NCBI GenBank assembly: GCA_963989245.1
Contig: OZ022339.1
Span: 64,116,831-64,180,830, forward strand
Reading direction: 5' to 3'
Origin: Nansenia antarctica
Taxonomy: Eukaryota; Chordata; Actinopteri; Argentiniformes; Microstomatidae
DNA length: 64,000 bases
Both the position numbers and the translations under genes were made by a program. This document shows, in pieces, positions 1 to 11,564 of the stretch. Position 1 is the first letter of the stretch; each line of letters begins with the position of its first letter. The notes under the pieces are model-generated. The model was not told the DNA's origin, made no database searches, and saw only the letters and a program-made list of their open reading frames with translations.

Positions 1-1045
1 TTCACATTGGGCTATAGGCTACTTGAATGCATGACCAAGAGAGTGAATTATGTTTTCAGAATTAAATGAGAACCAGGTGTGTTCTTACGTAACGCAGAAG
101 TGCAGTCAGACGTCCTTGCTTATGTAAATGAAGAGATTTGAGAAATGATTGAGTTTTACACACATCAATGACAGATTCTCACAAGTTCAGTTCATGCTAG
201 CATCAAAGCAGTGTGTATTGATTGTCAGATGAATGCCTGTTATGCGTAAAGACAGAATTGAATTAGGAGCTCCCATTTAACGTTTTTTCCCCCCCGTTGG
301 TTTCGTGAGCCGAATGCATTCATGAGCTTCTCAACCCTGTACTTTTCCACTTCCAATGTCATTTCTTGGCGTCTGCCCCCCTTTGCGCGCCCGCTCCCCC
401 CTCGCCTTTTGTGTATCAAGGAACATGCGTCATCCGAAGCCGGTTTAATTCAGAAGTAGCCAGAGAGTGAAGTTGATCTACGTCCAGGGCTATCACATTC
501 ACTTCTTGAAACACAAAACTGAGCTCCGCCGCTGTACGGGTTTCATGCGGGTCTGTCTGTCTATCCATCCATCCATCATCCTTCTATGTGTATGTTTCCG
601 TCTGGACGGAATGACTGACATCGAATTGAATTAGTATAGCCTAAGTCAGGTAAGAGTGTTTTGTTCCCTATCGATTTGTTATCCAACGTTCTCTTTGTTT
701 CTTTTAAAAGGGCTTCAATTCATACTAGTTGACACATCTGGATACGATTATCGTACTTGGTTTGATGTTAGACGAACGGTTCGCTCTAAAGTGACAATTC
801 AATCTGACCTGTAAAATCAGCTGTTTGGGGGCTGTAGGAAACATCTCTGCAATGCACTTTGCATGTTGCACAAAATTTGTGCAAGAGTACAGACAGACAG
901 TTCTTTCAGCAGTTTTTCTTTAACGCGGCGAATTGACGCGTGCCGACCTTGGGAACGATGCGCGTTGAGCTCAACGGCTCCTGGTTGGCTGAAAACTAGG
1001 CCTGTCAGCTCCACGGCTCCTGGTTGGCTGAAACCTAGGCCTCAT

Positions 1046-1184
1046 AGGTTCGTAAATACACTCCGGAAATCTGACCAGCACTCAGGGAATGCCTCTTGTC
1101 CAATCAAATTACATGGTCGCTTTATGACGTTGAACTCACTGTGCGCTCCGGCGCTCTCAGAGCGAATTTACGAACGCAGCCCTA
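1046..1184. repeat. TIR-like dispersed repeat in the sgk1 promoter
   Basis: The segment is bounded by inverted copies of a motif like GGCTGCGTTCGTAAAT (left GGTTCGTAAATACACTCC, right TTTACGAACGCAGCC). Related sequence is found at about 9665-9783 and, in the opposite orientation to this copy, at about 30549-30706. All three share an ATTGGAC core and a CAACGTCA/TGACGTTG word. It lies roughly 90 bp upstream of the sgk1 TATA box and so supplies CCAAT-like and CRE-like words to the promoter. It is probably a short non-autonomous DNA transposon; the superfamily is not determined. Confidence 0.6.
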
Positions 1185-1273
1185 ATGTTGACAGTCGAAC
1201 ACGCCCACGCGGTGTGGTCCTACGTCATGACACGCCCAGGAGGAGAGCCTCCTCCCTCTCTCCCTCGGTCTCA

Positions 1274-1280
1274 TATAAAA
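1274..1280 (+). promoter_or_regulatory. sgk1: sgk1 TATA box
   Basis: TATAAAA lies 80 bp upstream of the sgk1 start codon, which places initiation near 1303-1310. A CRE-like TACGTCATGA stands at about 1228-1237 just upstream. A TATA promoter suits a rapidly inducible gene. The transcription start is inferred, not seen. Confidence 0.65.
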
Positions 1281-1359
1281 CTAGACCAACACACAGAGAA
1301 GTTCAGTTTAACTTTGAACAACCGCAGAGCTAGGAGTTTATCCTCGGAAAATTACAACC

Positions 1360-4186
1360 ATGACAGTCATAACGGAGACAGATGCGCCTGTTTTGACCTA
1401 CTCAAAAACAAGAGGACTTGTCGCGAACCTCACTGGTAGGATATAGCTCACCTTCAACCCTTCCAAGCTCTTCAGAAAAAGGGAGAATGACTATTTGAGT
1501 GTATATATTCCATCTTTTTAATGTATTTCTCCTCTGTTTTGTGTTTCTCTGCAGCTTTTATGAAACAAAGGAGAATGGGACTGAACGACTTCATTCAGAG
1601 GCTTGCCACAAACACCTACGCTTGCAAGCAGTGAGTACCACTTGAGTCATCTACCCTCAATTGTTCATTTTTTTTCAGGACTGGGAAACAAAACCAGATG
1701 TTATTTTTGTCTTTGAAAAAAAAAAAGCCCTTGGTAATAACTTTCTATTGTTGGTTCAGTAACTATTTAACCACAATGTAATAGATGGATGGACTGGATG
1801 GAAAGGATGGATAGACTGCCAGTGTAGCTTCTCCAACATGTATTTGCAATATTAGAGAATATAAAGTGTTTATTCTAAAGTATGTCTTTACTCTCTTTGC
1901 TCCTCCAGTCCTGAAGTTCAGTCCATCCTGAACCTGGCCCCTCCACAGGATGCAGAACTGATGAACGCAAACCCCTCTCCTCCTGTAAGTCGAAATATGT
2001 GTGTGTGTGTTTTAAGTGTTCGCTGTGTCCCTCTGTACACTCCTCCTCTGTACATTCAAACGTACAGTATACAGTGTCCGTCTGTATGTACTGTCATGTT
2101 TACCGGTATGTGTGTGTCAGAGAGAGAGAGCACTGTGCACAATGTGCACATGTTCCTTTGTGTACATTTTGAACATATACAGGGATATACACAGTGTATC
2201 TATGGTATCTGCATACAAATGCTTTCTTGCATGCTTTCTTGCTTGCCTGTCTTAGTGTATGTGTACGTTTATAGAATGACTCTAACTAAGCCCTCTCTTT
2301 CTCCTCCACAGCCCAGCCCTTCGCAGCAGATAAACCTGGGTCCATCATCCAACCCCCAAGCTAAGCCCAGTGACTTCCATTTCCTCAAGGTCATCGGCAA
2401 AGGCAGCTTCGGCAAGGTACTGCTGGCTCGCCATCGCACCGACGACCAGTTCTACGCCGTCAAAGTACTACAGAAGAAGGCCATCCTCAAGAAGAAAGAG
2501 GTACGCACACGCGTGGTATACATACGCATACTGTGAACAAACACTCACTCACTCACTCACTCACTCACTCAGACACGCACTCAAAAAGACAGGCAGACAC
2601 ACACTGTAACAACACCTAACCTTTGCCCTTCTTTTACCTCTTGCCCCCTAGGAGAAACACATTATGTCAGAGAGGAATGTCCTCCTAAAGAACATTAAGC
2701 ATCCGTTCCTAGTTGGCCTCCACTACTCCTTTCAGACTGCAGACAAACTCTACTTCATACTGGACTACATCAACGGAGGAGAGGTGAGGAACCACACACT
2801 ATGGAGACAGAGAGAGGGGGAGGGATGGAGGGCAGGAAAGAAATGGGTGATGAGGATACAGACACAGATGGAAGTGAGAGAGAAAGAGAGAGAGAGAGAG
2901 TTGAGGAGAGCAAAGGGGAGAGAGAGAGAGAGACAGAGACAGACAGACCAAAGGGAGGGAAAGAGGTGAAACCAGAGAGAGAGGTAGAGAAGAGAGAGAC
3001 AAATACTGTATAAGCATTCAGAGCAGTCAGACAGACAGACAAAGGGAGGGAGGGACCGAGAGGGAAAGCTGGCGCCAGCTGAGAGACAGAGTCAGAGAAA
3101 GATGAGGGAGAGGTAGAGAGAGAGAGAGACAGAGTCAGATCCAGATTCAGGCAGAGACAGAGAGAGGGGATATCCTGTCATGCGAAGCAGAATAGAAGCC
3201 CTCTCTTTTTTTTCTGTCTTTAAAAAGGAAGCACCGTTCAGGAAATCGTTGGGTGGGGAAAGAGGGAGAGAAAACTTGCAGCCAGAATTAGCAGCTTTGT
3301 AGCAGGAGTGTGTGTGTGTTTAATGGAGGGTCTGGAGGCTTATTTCCTGTGATTGTTGGACTCGTAAAGACATTACTGATTAAATATGGCTCTCCTCAGG
3401 AAACAAGCCTCGTTTACTCATCTCCTGACTTTCTCTATTCTCTACCTCTCTTTTCTCTCCTGTCTTTTTCTTCTCATCTCTCACCCCCCCCCCCCCCATC
3501 CCTCTCTTCTCAACCCTCTCAACCTGTCCCAAGTTTTTCTTCTGCATTTTGACGCTGTGTAGAACAGACAGTTCGCCTCACTGTCTTTATTCAATGCGGC
3601 ATTAAAGCTGTGTACTGTATCCATAGCCCACTTCAATTGTACAATACATTTTCATCAAAACTAAATCTCTCTTTTCTATTTTTTTTTGTCTTCTTTCCCC
3701 CCAGCTGTTCTACCACCTACAGCGGGAACGGTGTTTCTTAGAGCCCCGGGCTCGTTTCTATGCGGCGGAGATCGCCAGCGCGCTGGGCTACCTCCACTCC
3801 CTCAACATTGTGTACCGAGACCTGAAGCCGGAGAACATTCTCCTGGACTCGCAGGGCCACATCATCCTCACAGATTTCGGCCTGTGCAAGGAGAACATAG
3901 AACCCAACGGAACCACCTCAACGTTCTGCGGCACACCAGAGGTAAGGGATGGGCGGTGGAACCCACCACAACTTTTTTTCGGAAACGTTTCGGTGTTTAA
4001 TATTAAAATTAAACCGCTATTACGACGATAGTCTTTGCAGAATTGAATTTTTCGCTATGTTCTCTTTCTTCACACATAGTGTACACATAGACAAACATAC
4101 TTAGACTTTACAGTGTTGTTAGTCATGTCCTCTCAAGCTTACATGAAAATATGTAATGATATTTTTACTGTATTTAATAACTCTCT

Positions 4187-4264
<78 letters not shown>

Positions 4265-4859
4265 GTATCTGGCTCCTGAAGTGTTACATAAGCAGCCATA
4301 CGACAGGACGGTAGACTGGTGGTGTTTAGGGGCGGTACTCTACGAGATGCTATATGGCCTGGTAAGTACCTCACAAACACCTTTATTTACCTTTGTTCAT
4401 TTTTTTTAAAATACAGTTTTAATTAATACAACATTGACATTTGAATCTCATCCTGAATAGTCAACCTCTATACTATGTCAGTTACAGAGATTTCTGACAA
4501 TATTAGCCATTTCGACTGACACTATGACTGTGTTATAGGCAATATTCTCTGTTCTACAGTTGTGACACTGTCAAGTAACTCTGTGTTTGTCTTTGGTTAT
4601 CCCTCCCCACAGCCTCCGTTCTACAGTCGCAACACGGCAGAGATGTACGACAACATCCTGAACAAGCCCCTGCAGCTCAAACCCAACATCTCCAACGCAG
4701 CCAGACACCTGCTGGAGGGCCTTCTGCAGAAGGACCGCACCAAGAGGCTTGGCCACAGTGACGACTTCGTAAGTGTGTGTGTGTGAGGTGGAGTTGGGAG
4801 TGCGTGTGTGTGTGTGTGTGTGGGTATGTGTGTGTAAGGCAGATTTTGGGGGGAATTGG

Positions 4860-4897
<38 letters not shown>

Positions 4898-5340
4898 GCT
4901 GATTTTGGCTATTGTAAAGTGTATTGTGACTGATTTCACTAACCTCTCTCTCTCCGCTTCCCTCTCCTCAGACTGAGATCAAGAACCACATGTTCTTCTC
5001 CCCCATCAACTGGGAAGAGCTCAATGCTAAGAAGCTCACCCCTCCTTTCAACCCCAACGTGGTACGTTCCAAATACATCAAGCTCTAATAGCACAAAAAA
5101 AGTCTCCCCCATGATGATATGGCGTTGTGACTATGACTCCTATACCTAACCTTTTCCCTCGCTCTCTTTCAGACTGGTCCTAACGACCTGCGGCACTTTG
5201 ACCCTGAGTTTACGGACGAGCCAGTCCCCAGCTCCATCGGCTGCTCCCCGGACAGCGCCCTTGTCACAGCCAGCATCAAGGAGGCCGCCGAGGCCTTCCT
5301 AGGCTTCTCCTACGCCCCCTCCATGGACTCCTACCTATAG
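1360..5340 (+). CDS. sgk1: Serum/glucocorticoid-regulated kinase 1, complete
   Basis: AGC-family Ser/Thr kinase acting downstream of PI3K/PDK1/mTORC2 in control of ion transport and survival. Coding exons, all with GT-AG borders and continuous phase: 1360-1435, 1555-1630, 1909-1984, 2312-2500, 2652-2783, 3705-3941, 4266-4361, 4613-4768, 4972-5061, 5173-5340. They total 432 codons, giving 431 aa, the length of human SGK1. Visible motifs are the P-loop GKGSFGKV, AVKVLQKK with the catalytic lysine, YRDLKPENILLD, DFGLCKE, the activation loop TTSTFCGTPE (PDK1 site) and the hydrophobic motif FLGFSYAP (mTORC2 site). The start ATG sits in the canonical exon 1 context MTVITETDAP. The N-terminal hydrophobic segment reads GLVANLTAFMKQRRMG, differing from the mammalian form. 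Introns carry GA, CT and TG microsatellites. Confidence 0.97.
2801..3170. repeat. GA/purine-rich low-complexity tract in sgk1 intron 5
   Basis: Imperfect GAGA/GACA-rich simple sequence within the intron between the exons at 2652-2783 and 3705-3941. Open frames here (Arg/Glu or Ser/Leu runs) are artefacts of the repeat. Confidence 0.85.
4183..4262 (+). repeat. (CT)n microsatellite forming the polypyrimidine tract of an sgk1 intron
   Basis: About 35 CT dinucleotides run directly into the acceptor CCAG at 4262-4265 of the exon starting at 4266. The microsatellite therefore doubles as the 3' splice-site pyrimidine tract. Confidence 0.9.
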
Positions 5341-5714
5341 GACGCCACCCAGACACTCGTCCCATACAGGCTCCTTCTGTTTCTAATGGATAGCATCCTG
5401 ACACTCATCCCCTACGGACTCCCGTCGTACCTGTAGGACCCCTCTAGGATGTAGACCCTCCCTGTCTCTATGGACGTTTACTGTACCCCACTCTGCATCT
5501 ACCATGAACTTGTACTGTGCCTATAGGATATGTACCCAATGTGTACCCAAACCCCGATTTCCAAAAAGGACTTGCTAAATGCTTACGACCCCCACCCACC
5601 ATATCAAATTACTAAATGGGGTTAGTCCTCCCACCCCTCTTCCTCCCCTCACCTTGATTTCATTACGCACAAGCTCTTCAACCTCCATGATGGACTTACT
5701 TATTTACTTACACC

Positions 5715-5762
<48 letters not shown>

Positions 5763-6680
5763 ACCCCCGGTGGGGGAAACCTTTGCACATGGCTCACAGC
5801 TCGACAGGCCACCCAGCCTGACTGTACCTGTACTCCCTCGCCTCATGTTTTTCTCCATTGGCATGAGACTCTTTTTACCTCTCCCCGAGACAAACGAAGA
5901 TGATGATGTTCATTGTGTGCTATTTTATTTTTTATTTATCATTCGTTAGGTTCATGGTTTCTGTCCATCGTTGTAAAGGAAGGGAGTGGTTTCTCAAGAT
6001 GAATGTTACAGATAGGAACAGATTTGCTCTTATTAAAAAGGTGCCTTTATTTATCTCCCCACCGGAAACTTCACGTTTTTCCTCTCCTGACCACGTCTTC
6101 AGTGCTACACTCACGACTGGAGTGGACGCCATAGCATTTAAACCGCGCTCTAATGGTCTGTCACAACCAGGCTTGGGATACCATGCCGAACATCACGCCA
6201 AGTCCGGTCTCTCCAATCGCACGTAGACTGATACTGATACGGGAAGCGTCGTGGGGAGAGAAAGCTGCTATGCTGCTATGGTCTGTGTGTACAGAAAGAC
6301 CCGGACCAAAACGAGAGAAATGACAGGAGTCGTGTTGAGAACTGGCCTCTCATCCCCCCCCCCATCACCACCAACTAGTCCCTCTCACGTAGTCTTCCAG
6401 TCGCCTCTTGATGATGTCATTGGGACATTTCCAACGCGTCTGAATTCAACATTCCATTTTAATATTGCTGTATGCGGTTTAATGGTATTTAAGTTTGTTT
6501 GTATATTTGGAGTCTGTGTACTAGTTTTAATGTATATGGAACAAAAGAACTAAAGGTATGCTTAAATATGTATACATGTATGTAACAATTCATGTTAAAT
6601 GTACTGTAAATTGTAAAATTGTTTCAGATTTACGTGACCATGTTTGGTTTGCAATAAAAAAAAGTTTAATGTTATTTTAA
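5341..6680 (+). other. sgk1: sgk1 3' UTR
   Basis: This sequence follows the TAG stop and contains a (CA)n run at 5711-5760. An AATAAA signal at 6653-6658 is followed by an A-run and a T-rich region, so polyadenylation is expected near 6675. The frames open in it look non-coding. Confidence 0.7.
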
Positions 6681-7671
6681 CCAATTTGTGAGTGGTATTA
6701 TTGGTTTATTGCCACACAAGGTGGATATTCATGATATTATTTTCCACTGAAGGTCATGTGATTCCAACATTTTATTTATTTTATGGCAACTTTATTGAGC
6801 CAGGTTGTGTTATTGGGAAGCATAGCACACGTTAACACAACTGCAGTTACTAAGGGTCAGGTCCTAAAATTTAAGATGGGATTTGGTCCTAAAGCAGGGA
6901 CTACACCAGGATAATGCATGCATGCTATTACGTCTATGTGAATACTCTACGCTGTACTTACACTAGAACTGCATATTAGATCCTTCCCTGAGGTTTAGAC
7001 AGGTTTTGGAACACGTCAATGGGCCGTTTAGTTAAAGATAAGGACAGAAATTCTGCAAAGATATTGAACGGTCAACATTTGTACACAGACACACCATCAC
7101 AGAGGCCACAGTCATTGACCCCCTGCAGAACGTATCACATCAGAGCTGAGTGAACCTCACCCCCATCCGTGCGTCACTGGGCTGACGCAACAGTGTAATG
7201 AGTATGCAACTGATGTCTACTGACCTCAGACACAGTACATTGATCAGGCCACTCTAGGTCAGCCTCCATTGAGGAAAAACCCAGTGAAACAGTTCAGTTG
7301 GACAACACAAACCTAACATGTGTCATATGGTACGCAGGGTTGTTGCTGTAAAGAGGCTGCACCTACAATATCTGATCAAATCAAAGGAAAAGTGTTAAGT
7401 TGAAGAACATAATAATATCATTGAAGTTACCATCTGCAGTCTGTAAATTGGCTGGGCGATTACTTTGTTGACATGAAAAGAGTGGTGTCGGGGCTTGTAA
7501 AAGTGACAGACCGTTTTGCTAAGCGCCTGCCATTCAACCATCACCTTAGAGGTCAATCATAGTAGGTGTTGAGGTAACAACAGCACAAAGACAATCTGCA
7601 GTGCACCACACGAAACACCTCCTCTCAGGTGTCCTTATACGCTGCTGTCCCCCAATAATGTGGCTATTTAT

Positions 7672-7767
7672 ATGAAACTAAAACATTTTTCAAACCAATC
7701 AAACCATTTTTTAAATGTGAACATTTAAAAAATGGTTTGTTTGGTTTGAAAAATGTTTTAGTTTCAT
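7672..7767. repeat. Near-perfect 96-bp palindrome (foldback element)
   Basis: Arms of about 46 bp run from ATGAAACTAAAACATTTTTC to its reverse complement, with only a few bases of loop near 7718-7724. It lies in the sgk1-fbxo47 intergenic region and is probably a foldback MITE. No coding content is seen. Confidence 0.85.
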
Positions 7768-8693
7768 GCAGTCTCACATATGTAGTTTCAGGAATCAAAG
7801 TCAAAACAGGCAAAATGAGACCATACACTTTTGTTTATGTGTTCAATGTGTGTTTCAGGCCTTTTGCCAATTCTGCCATATTATTCCCCTGGGGTTGAGC
7901 CTCTAAGGTAGACAATACGTCTCTGTCCAACTCATTGATGTGTAGGCTATATCCAACTGTGTTGATGACGGGTGATACGTTTTGTTTGACGGTGGTTCCC
8001 CTGGCATGCATCTGAGCTTTTCGACAATGGCCACACCAAAATGTTGGGGGTTAAAAGCAGGACCCATAGGTTTAGGACCGCAAGTCTAGCACCTTAGTTA
8101 GGCGGTCCCATATGGTTCTCCGGCTCTGCAGACACAGGCTACTGTCATTGCTCCATTAACTGAATATAGTCCCCTTGAAAGATATAAATAAAATGTACAC
8201 TTGTGCCAACAAGACACCTGCCATAATTAGCTCTTCCAAATCCTGGCGTGCCTCAAGGGAAGGTGCACATTGATATAATGGAAGCCTTGGTATATTTGAT
8301 GTCTGCCATTGTTGTACTTCCTTGCCTTTTACTGTGTCAATCTTATGAAGCCACAAGTGATTCTGTAATACTACCTATGCATATATTGCACTCCAATCAT
8401 GGTATGGCATCGCCCTCTGCTGGTAAAATGTTAGTAGTATGACCACATAGTTATGTAAGCCTGGTATCAGCTTGCTTATCAACCTTAAGTGTACGTCTAT
8501 ACATACAGCTTTTAAATTTTCATGATTTACATAAGCTCTTATTCTACCTACCTGCTATCTAAACTACCTACAACCGCTTTGAAAATCAACTGACCGTCTA
8601 CATCACCTGCACAATGTTCAACCTTTGCTGCTTACTTTATCAACTTCATCCAACTATTTATTTCTTATTTTTTAAATCTTTTGAAATATTCAT

Positions 8694-9200
8694 CAGCAAA
8701 AGAAGATGGCTCCCTGGTAAAGTAAGGATCAAAAGAATTTAAAGAGTTTGCAAAAAAAGGTGGAATATGTAATATTCAAACTTTCTGATGGTTCTAAATG
8801 ATTATGTTTAATCAACAGCGATCAGGGAATTAGATTAATATTACTCATTTTTATTATTCATTTACAAATGTTTGTTTTGGTCCCAAAAATAATATGTTTT
8901 TAGTTTTTAACGTTAGGAGTGTCATAGCAAAGTGGTGAATGCTTATTGGAGGGATTATAAATAGTTTTTTGGGGGGGTCCAAGTCTTAATTAGGGGGGTC
9001 AGACCCACCAAATCCCCCCCCTGTAATTCGATTCATGCCTATATTGAGTATTCTCTGTTACATCTCAACAGTTGCCATCTCAATAGCCCCCCAAAAAGAA
9101 TGTGGCCTATAATGAAATTATAACAGTAGGCTTATTTGTTAAAAAAAAAGTTGTTGATCTGTAAATATTTACCATTTTAGCCACCAAAAACCCCCCAATG
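8694..9200 (-). repeat. Dispersed repeat, inverted copy of 40488-41009
   Basis: Starting at CAGCAAAAGAAGATGGCTCC, about 500 bp match the reverse complement of 40488-41009 with scattered mismatches. The second copy lies inside the Harbinger-like element. The rest of the 6.7-9.6 kb intergenic interval shows no gene that I can support. Confidence 0.85.
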
Positions 9201-9664
9201 CCACTGCTACTGGTGGGTGATGTCCACCTGAGGACCTCACAACCCTAGAGGAGCTAGCGTTGAGCTACAACCGGAAGCCCCCACTGATGGAATAGAGGGG
9301 GGGACCTCATCAGATATCATCCCCATGGTGCTCGGGAGAAACATGTACACAGTATTATCTACTATTTTAACTCAGCAGGTATCTCAATGGTAAAAACTAA
9401 CAGTATCTGTCAGAGAGTGGAGACACAATACGCCTGCAAGAACCTCTAACTCAAAGTGTCCAAGGCTTACCTGACCTATGTGTGAGTGGTCTTTATTTTG
9501 TAAAAACACAGTGCATCTTAGGCTACAGCATTAATTTACATTAAACTATTGTCAGAAGTTGACGAAATGACTTCAGTTGTGAATGAGATTCAACAGCAAA
9601 TAAAGAGTCGAATATTATTATTATTAGTGATGTTTACTTTTGGCGCGAGATGATGCGGCGCGAG

Positions 9665-9783
9665 CTGATCGTATTTCGCGGTAGCTGGGTTCAACGTCAT
9701 AAACGGACCAAGTAATTTGATTGGACAACAGGCATTCCATGAGTGCTGATCAGATTTCCAGAGCGTACTTACGAACGCACCCC
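9665..9783. repeat. TIR-like dispersed repeat upstream of fbxo47
   Basis: Related to 1046-1184 (opposite orientation) and 30549-30706. It shares GTTCAACGTCATAAA, TTTGATTGGACAA and the terminal TTACGAACGCACCCC. It lies about 400 bp upstream of the fbxo47 start and may contribute to its promoter. Confidence 0.6.
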
Positions 9784-10179
9784 TTGTTGTTCAGCGAGTG
9801 TCCTCGCGAGGGAGCAGGAACTGTGCAGCACACAAGCGCAATAGCGGCTCGCTGGCTGAGGTAAAACTGTTTGTGACTTTAGTTTAGATAATATTATAGT
9901 ATATATATTATATTGTCTCATGTCAGTGGTGTCAATATTTACCAGAACACATAACAGCATGTGAAGGAGCATTTAAAGCTCAGTAAGGCAACAATTTCAA
10001 AGGTTTATTGACAAGTGCCATTTCCTCAGCTAGGTAAGGCTCTAGCTAGAGTTCATGCAGCTATCCTAGCCGGCAACTTTTCAGTTTGTGGCTAACCACC
10101 AAATTTAACTAACTAGATATTTCCTTTCGCTTCTAGATTATCTGTGGGACAATAAAGGCTTGACAGTATTCCAGTTATT

Positions 10180-11490
10180 ATGGCGAAAGTGACAAGGAAA
10201 TTCACGGTGACCCACAAGTATCACCGCAGACGCCGGCCGTATCCTGTCAGGACCATGACCACCCACAGTCAGAGTCGTCAGGTTCGGGCCAGCGACTGTT
10301 TCTTTGAGCGGCTGGCCCCCGAGGTCTTTGACATGATCCTGGACAGACTCTCTGGTGGGTTCTGTTTGCTTTGGACATTTTTCAGGATGGGTGAATTATG
10401 ATTATTTAGATGAGACATATCTATGAGGCTGAACTATTCTGATTGAAGCCGTTACCAGGGGCAGGGTACTAAATGGTCTTACATATGTATAGCTCCAATG
10501 ACGTGCATCTGAATTAATGAGATGTTTCTCCCTGCCTCGTTGTTTGTTGTGGTAAAGTGTTGCAGATCAGTGTGTTGAGCATGGTGTCCAAGGCCATCAG
10601 TCGCCACATCATGGGCTATGTCTCCACTCAGACCTGGAGGAAGAGGACCATCGTACAGGGGTGTCACCGAGGTGTCCTCACTAGAACACTACACATCGCT
10701 AGGTGAGAGGCTCCTCAACAGCTTTATTTGATTAATTTACCTTTATTTTACTTAGTTGGTTGGCCAAGAACACACATGTTTATTATAATAAACTAATATT
10801 CAGAGCCACATTATTTCTGCTGTAATTCTTTATCAGGTAGATAGACCAAAGTATTATTTCTATCTCCTTTCATAGGGGGTCCGATGAGGAAAGCAAGTGG
10901 TCCTGGTTGGCAAATATAGTCACTATGTTACATTCTTGTGGTTTTTGCTCATCGTTTCAGGTTTATTGTTCAAGAGATGTACCCTCTTGCTGCCAACAAA
11001 GGATAGGCTAACGTTCATATATAGCAAGTTTTCACAGGTAAGACAGAGAGGTGAGGGAGGACAGATGAGGCAATGTTTAGCTGTGTGTGCTCTACAAACA
11101 TTCTCACATTTCTAAACAAACCAAACAGTTGACAACATTGAATAGATTGTTATTTTCTAGTTAACCTTACTTAGACTAACACAGTTGTTACCTCCCACTC
11201 AGGTTCCTTGCTTCATGATGGAAGAGTGCATTAAATCAGTGCAATGCCAAGGCTTCTCCAGCTATGGAGCGTTTCTACAGGTGAGAGCCTAGTTACAAAG
11301 AACATCAGACAATTTAATATCAAAGGCTGAATCCTGTATTGAGATGGTTAATGTTTGACTGACAGACATTGATAGCCGGCTGGGAGGAGCTGGAGTGTCA
11401 CAGAGTTTTCAACTTCCTGTGCGACTTCACAAATCTACCCCAGAAAATCATGTCAGTGGTCACAGGAAAGCCAGGTGAGTGTCTGTCCCT

Positions 11491-11564
<74 letters not shown>

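Noticed and set aside
863..1333. 156-aa plus-strand ORF upstream of sgk1
   Set aside because: Covers the TATA promoter and a TIR-like repeat; no domain; sgk1 transcription probably starts after most of it.
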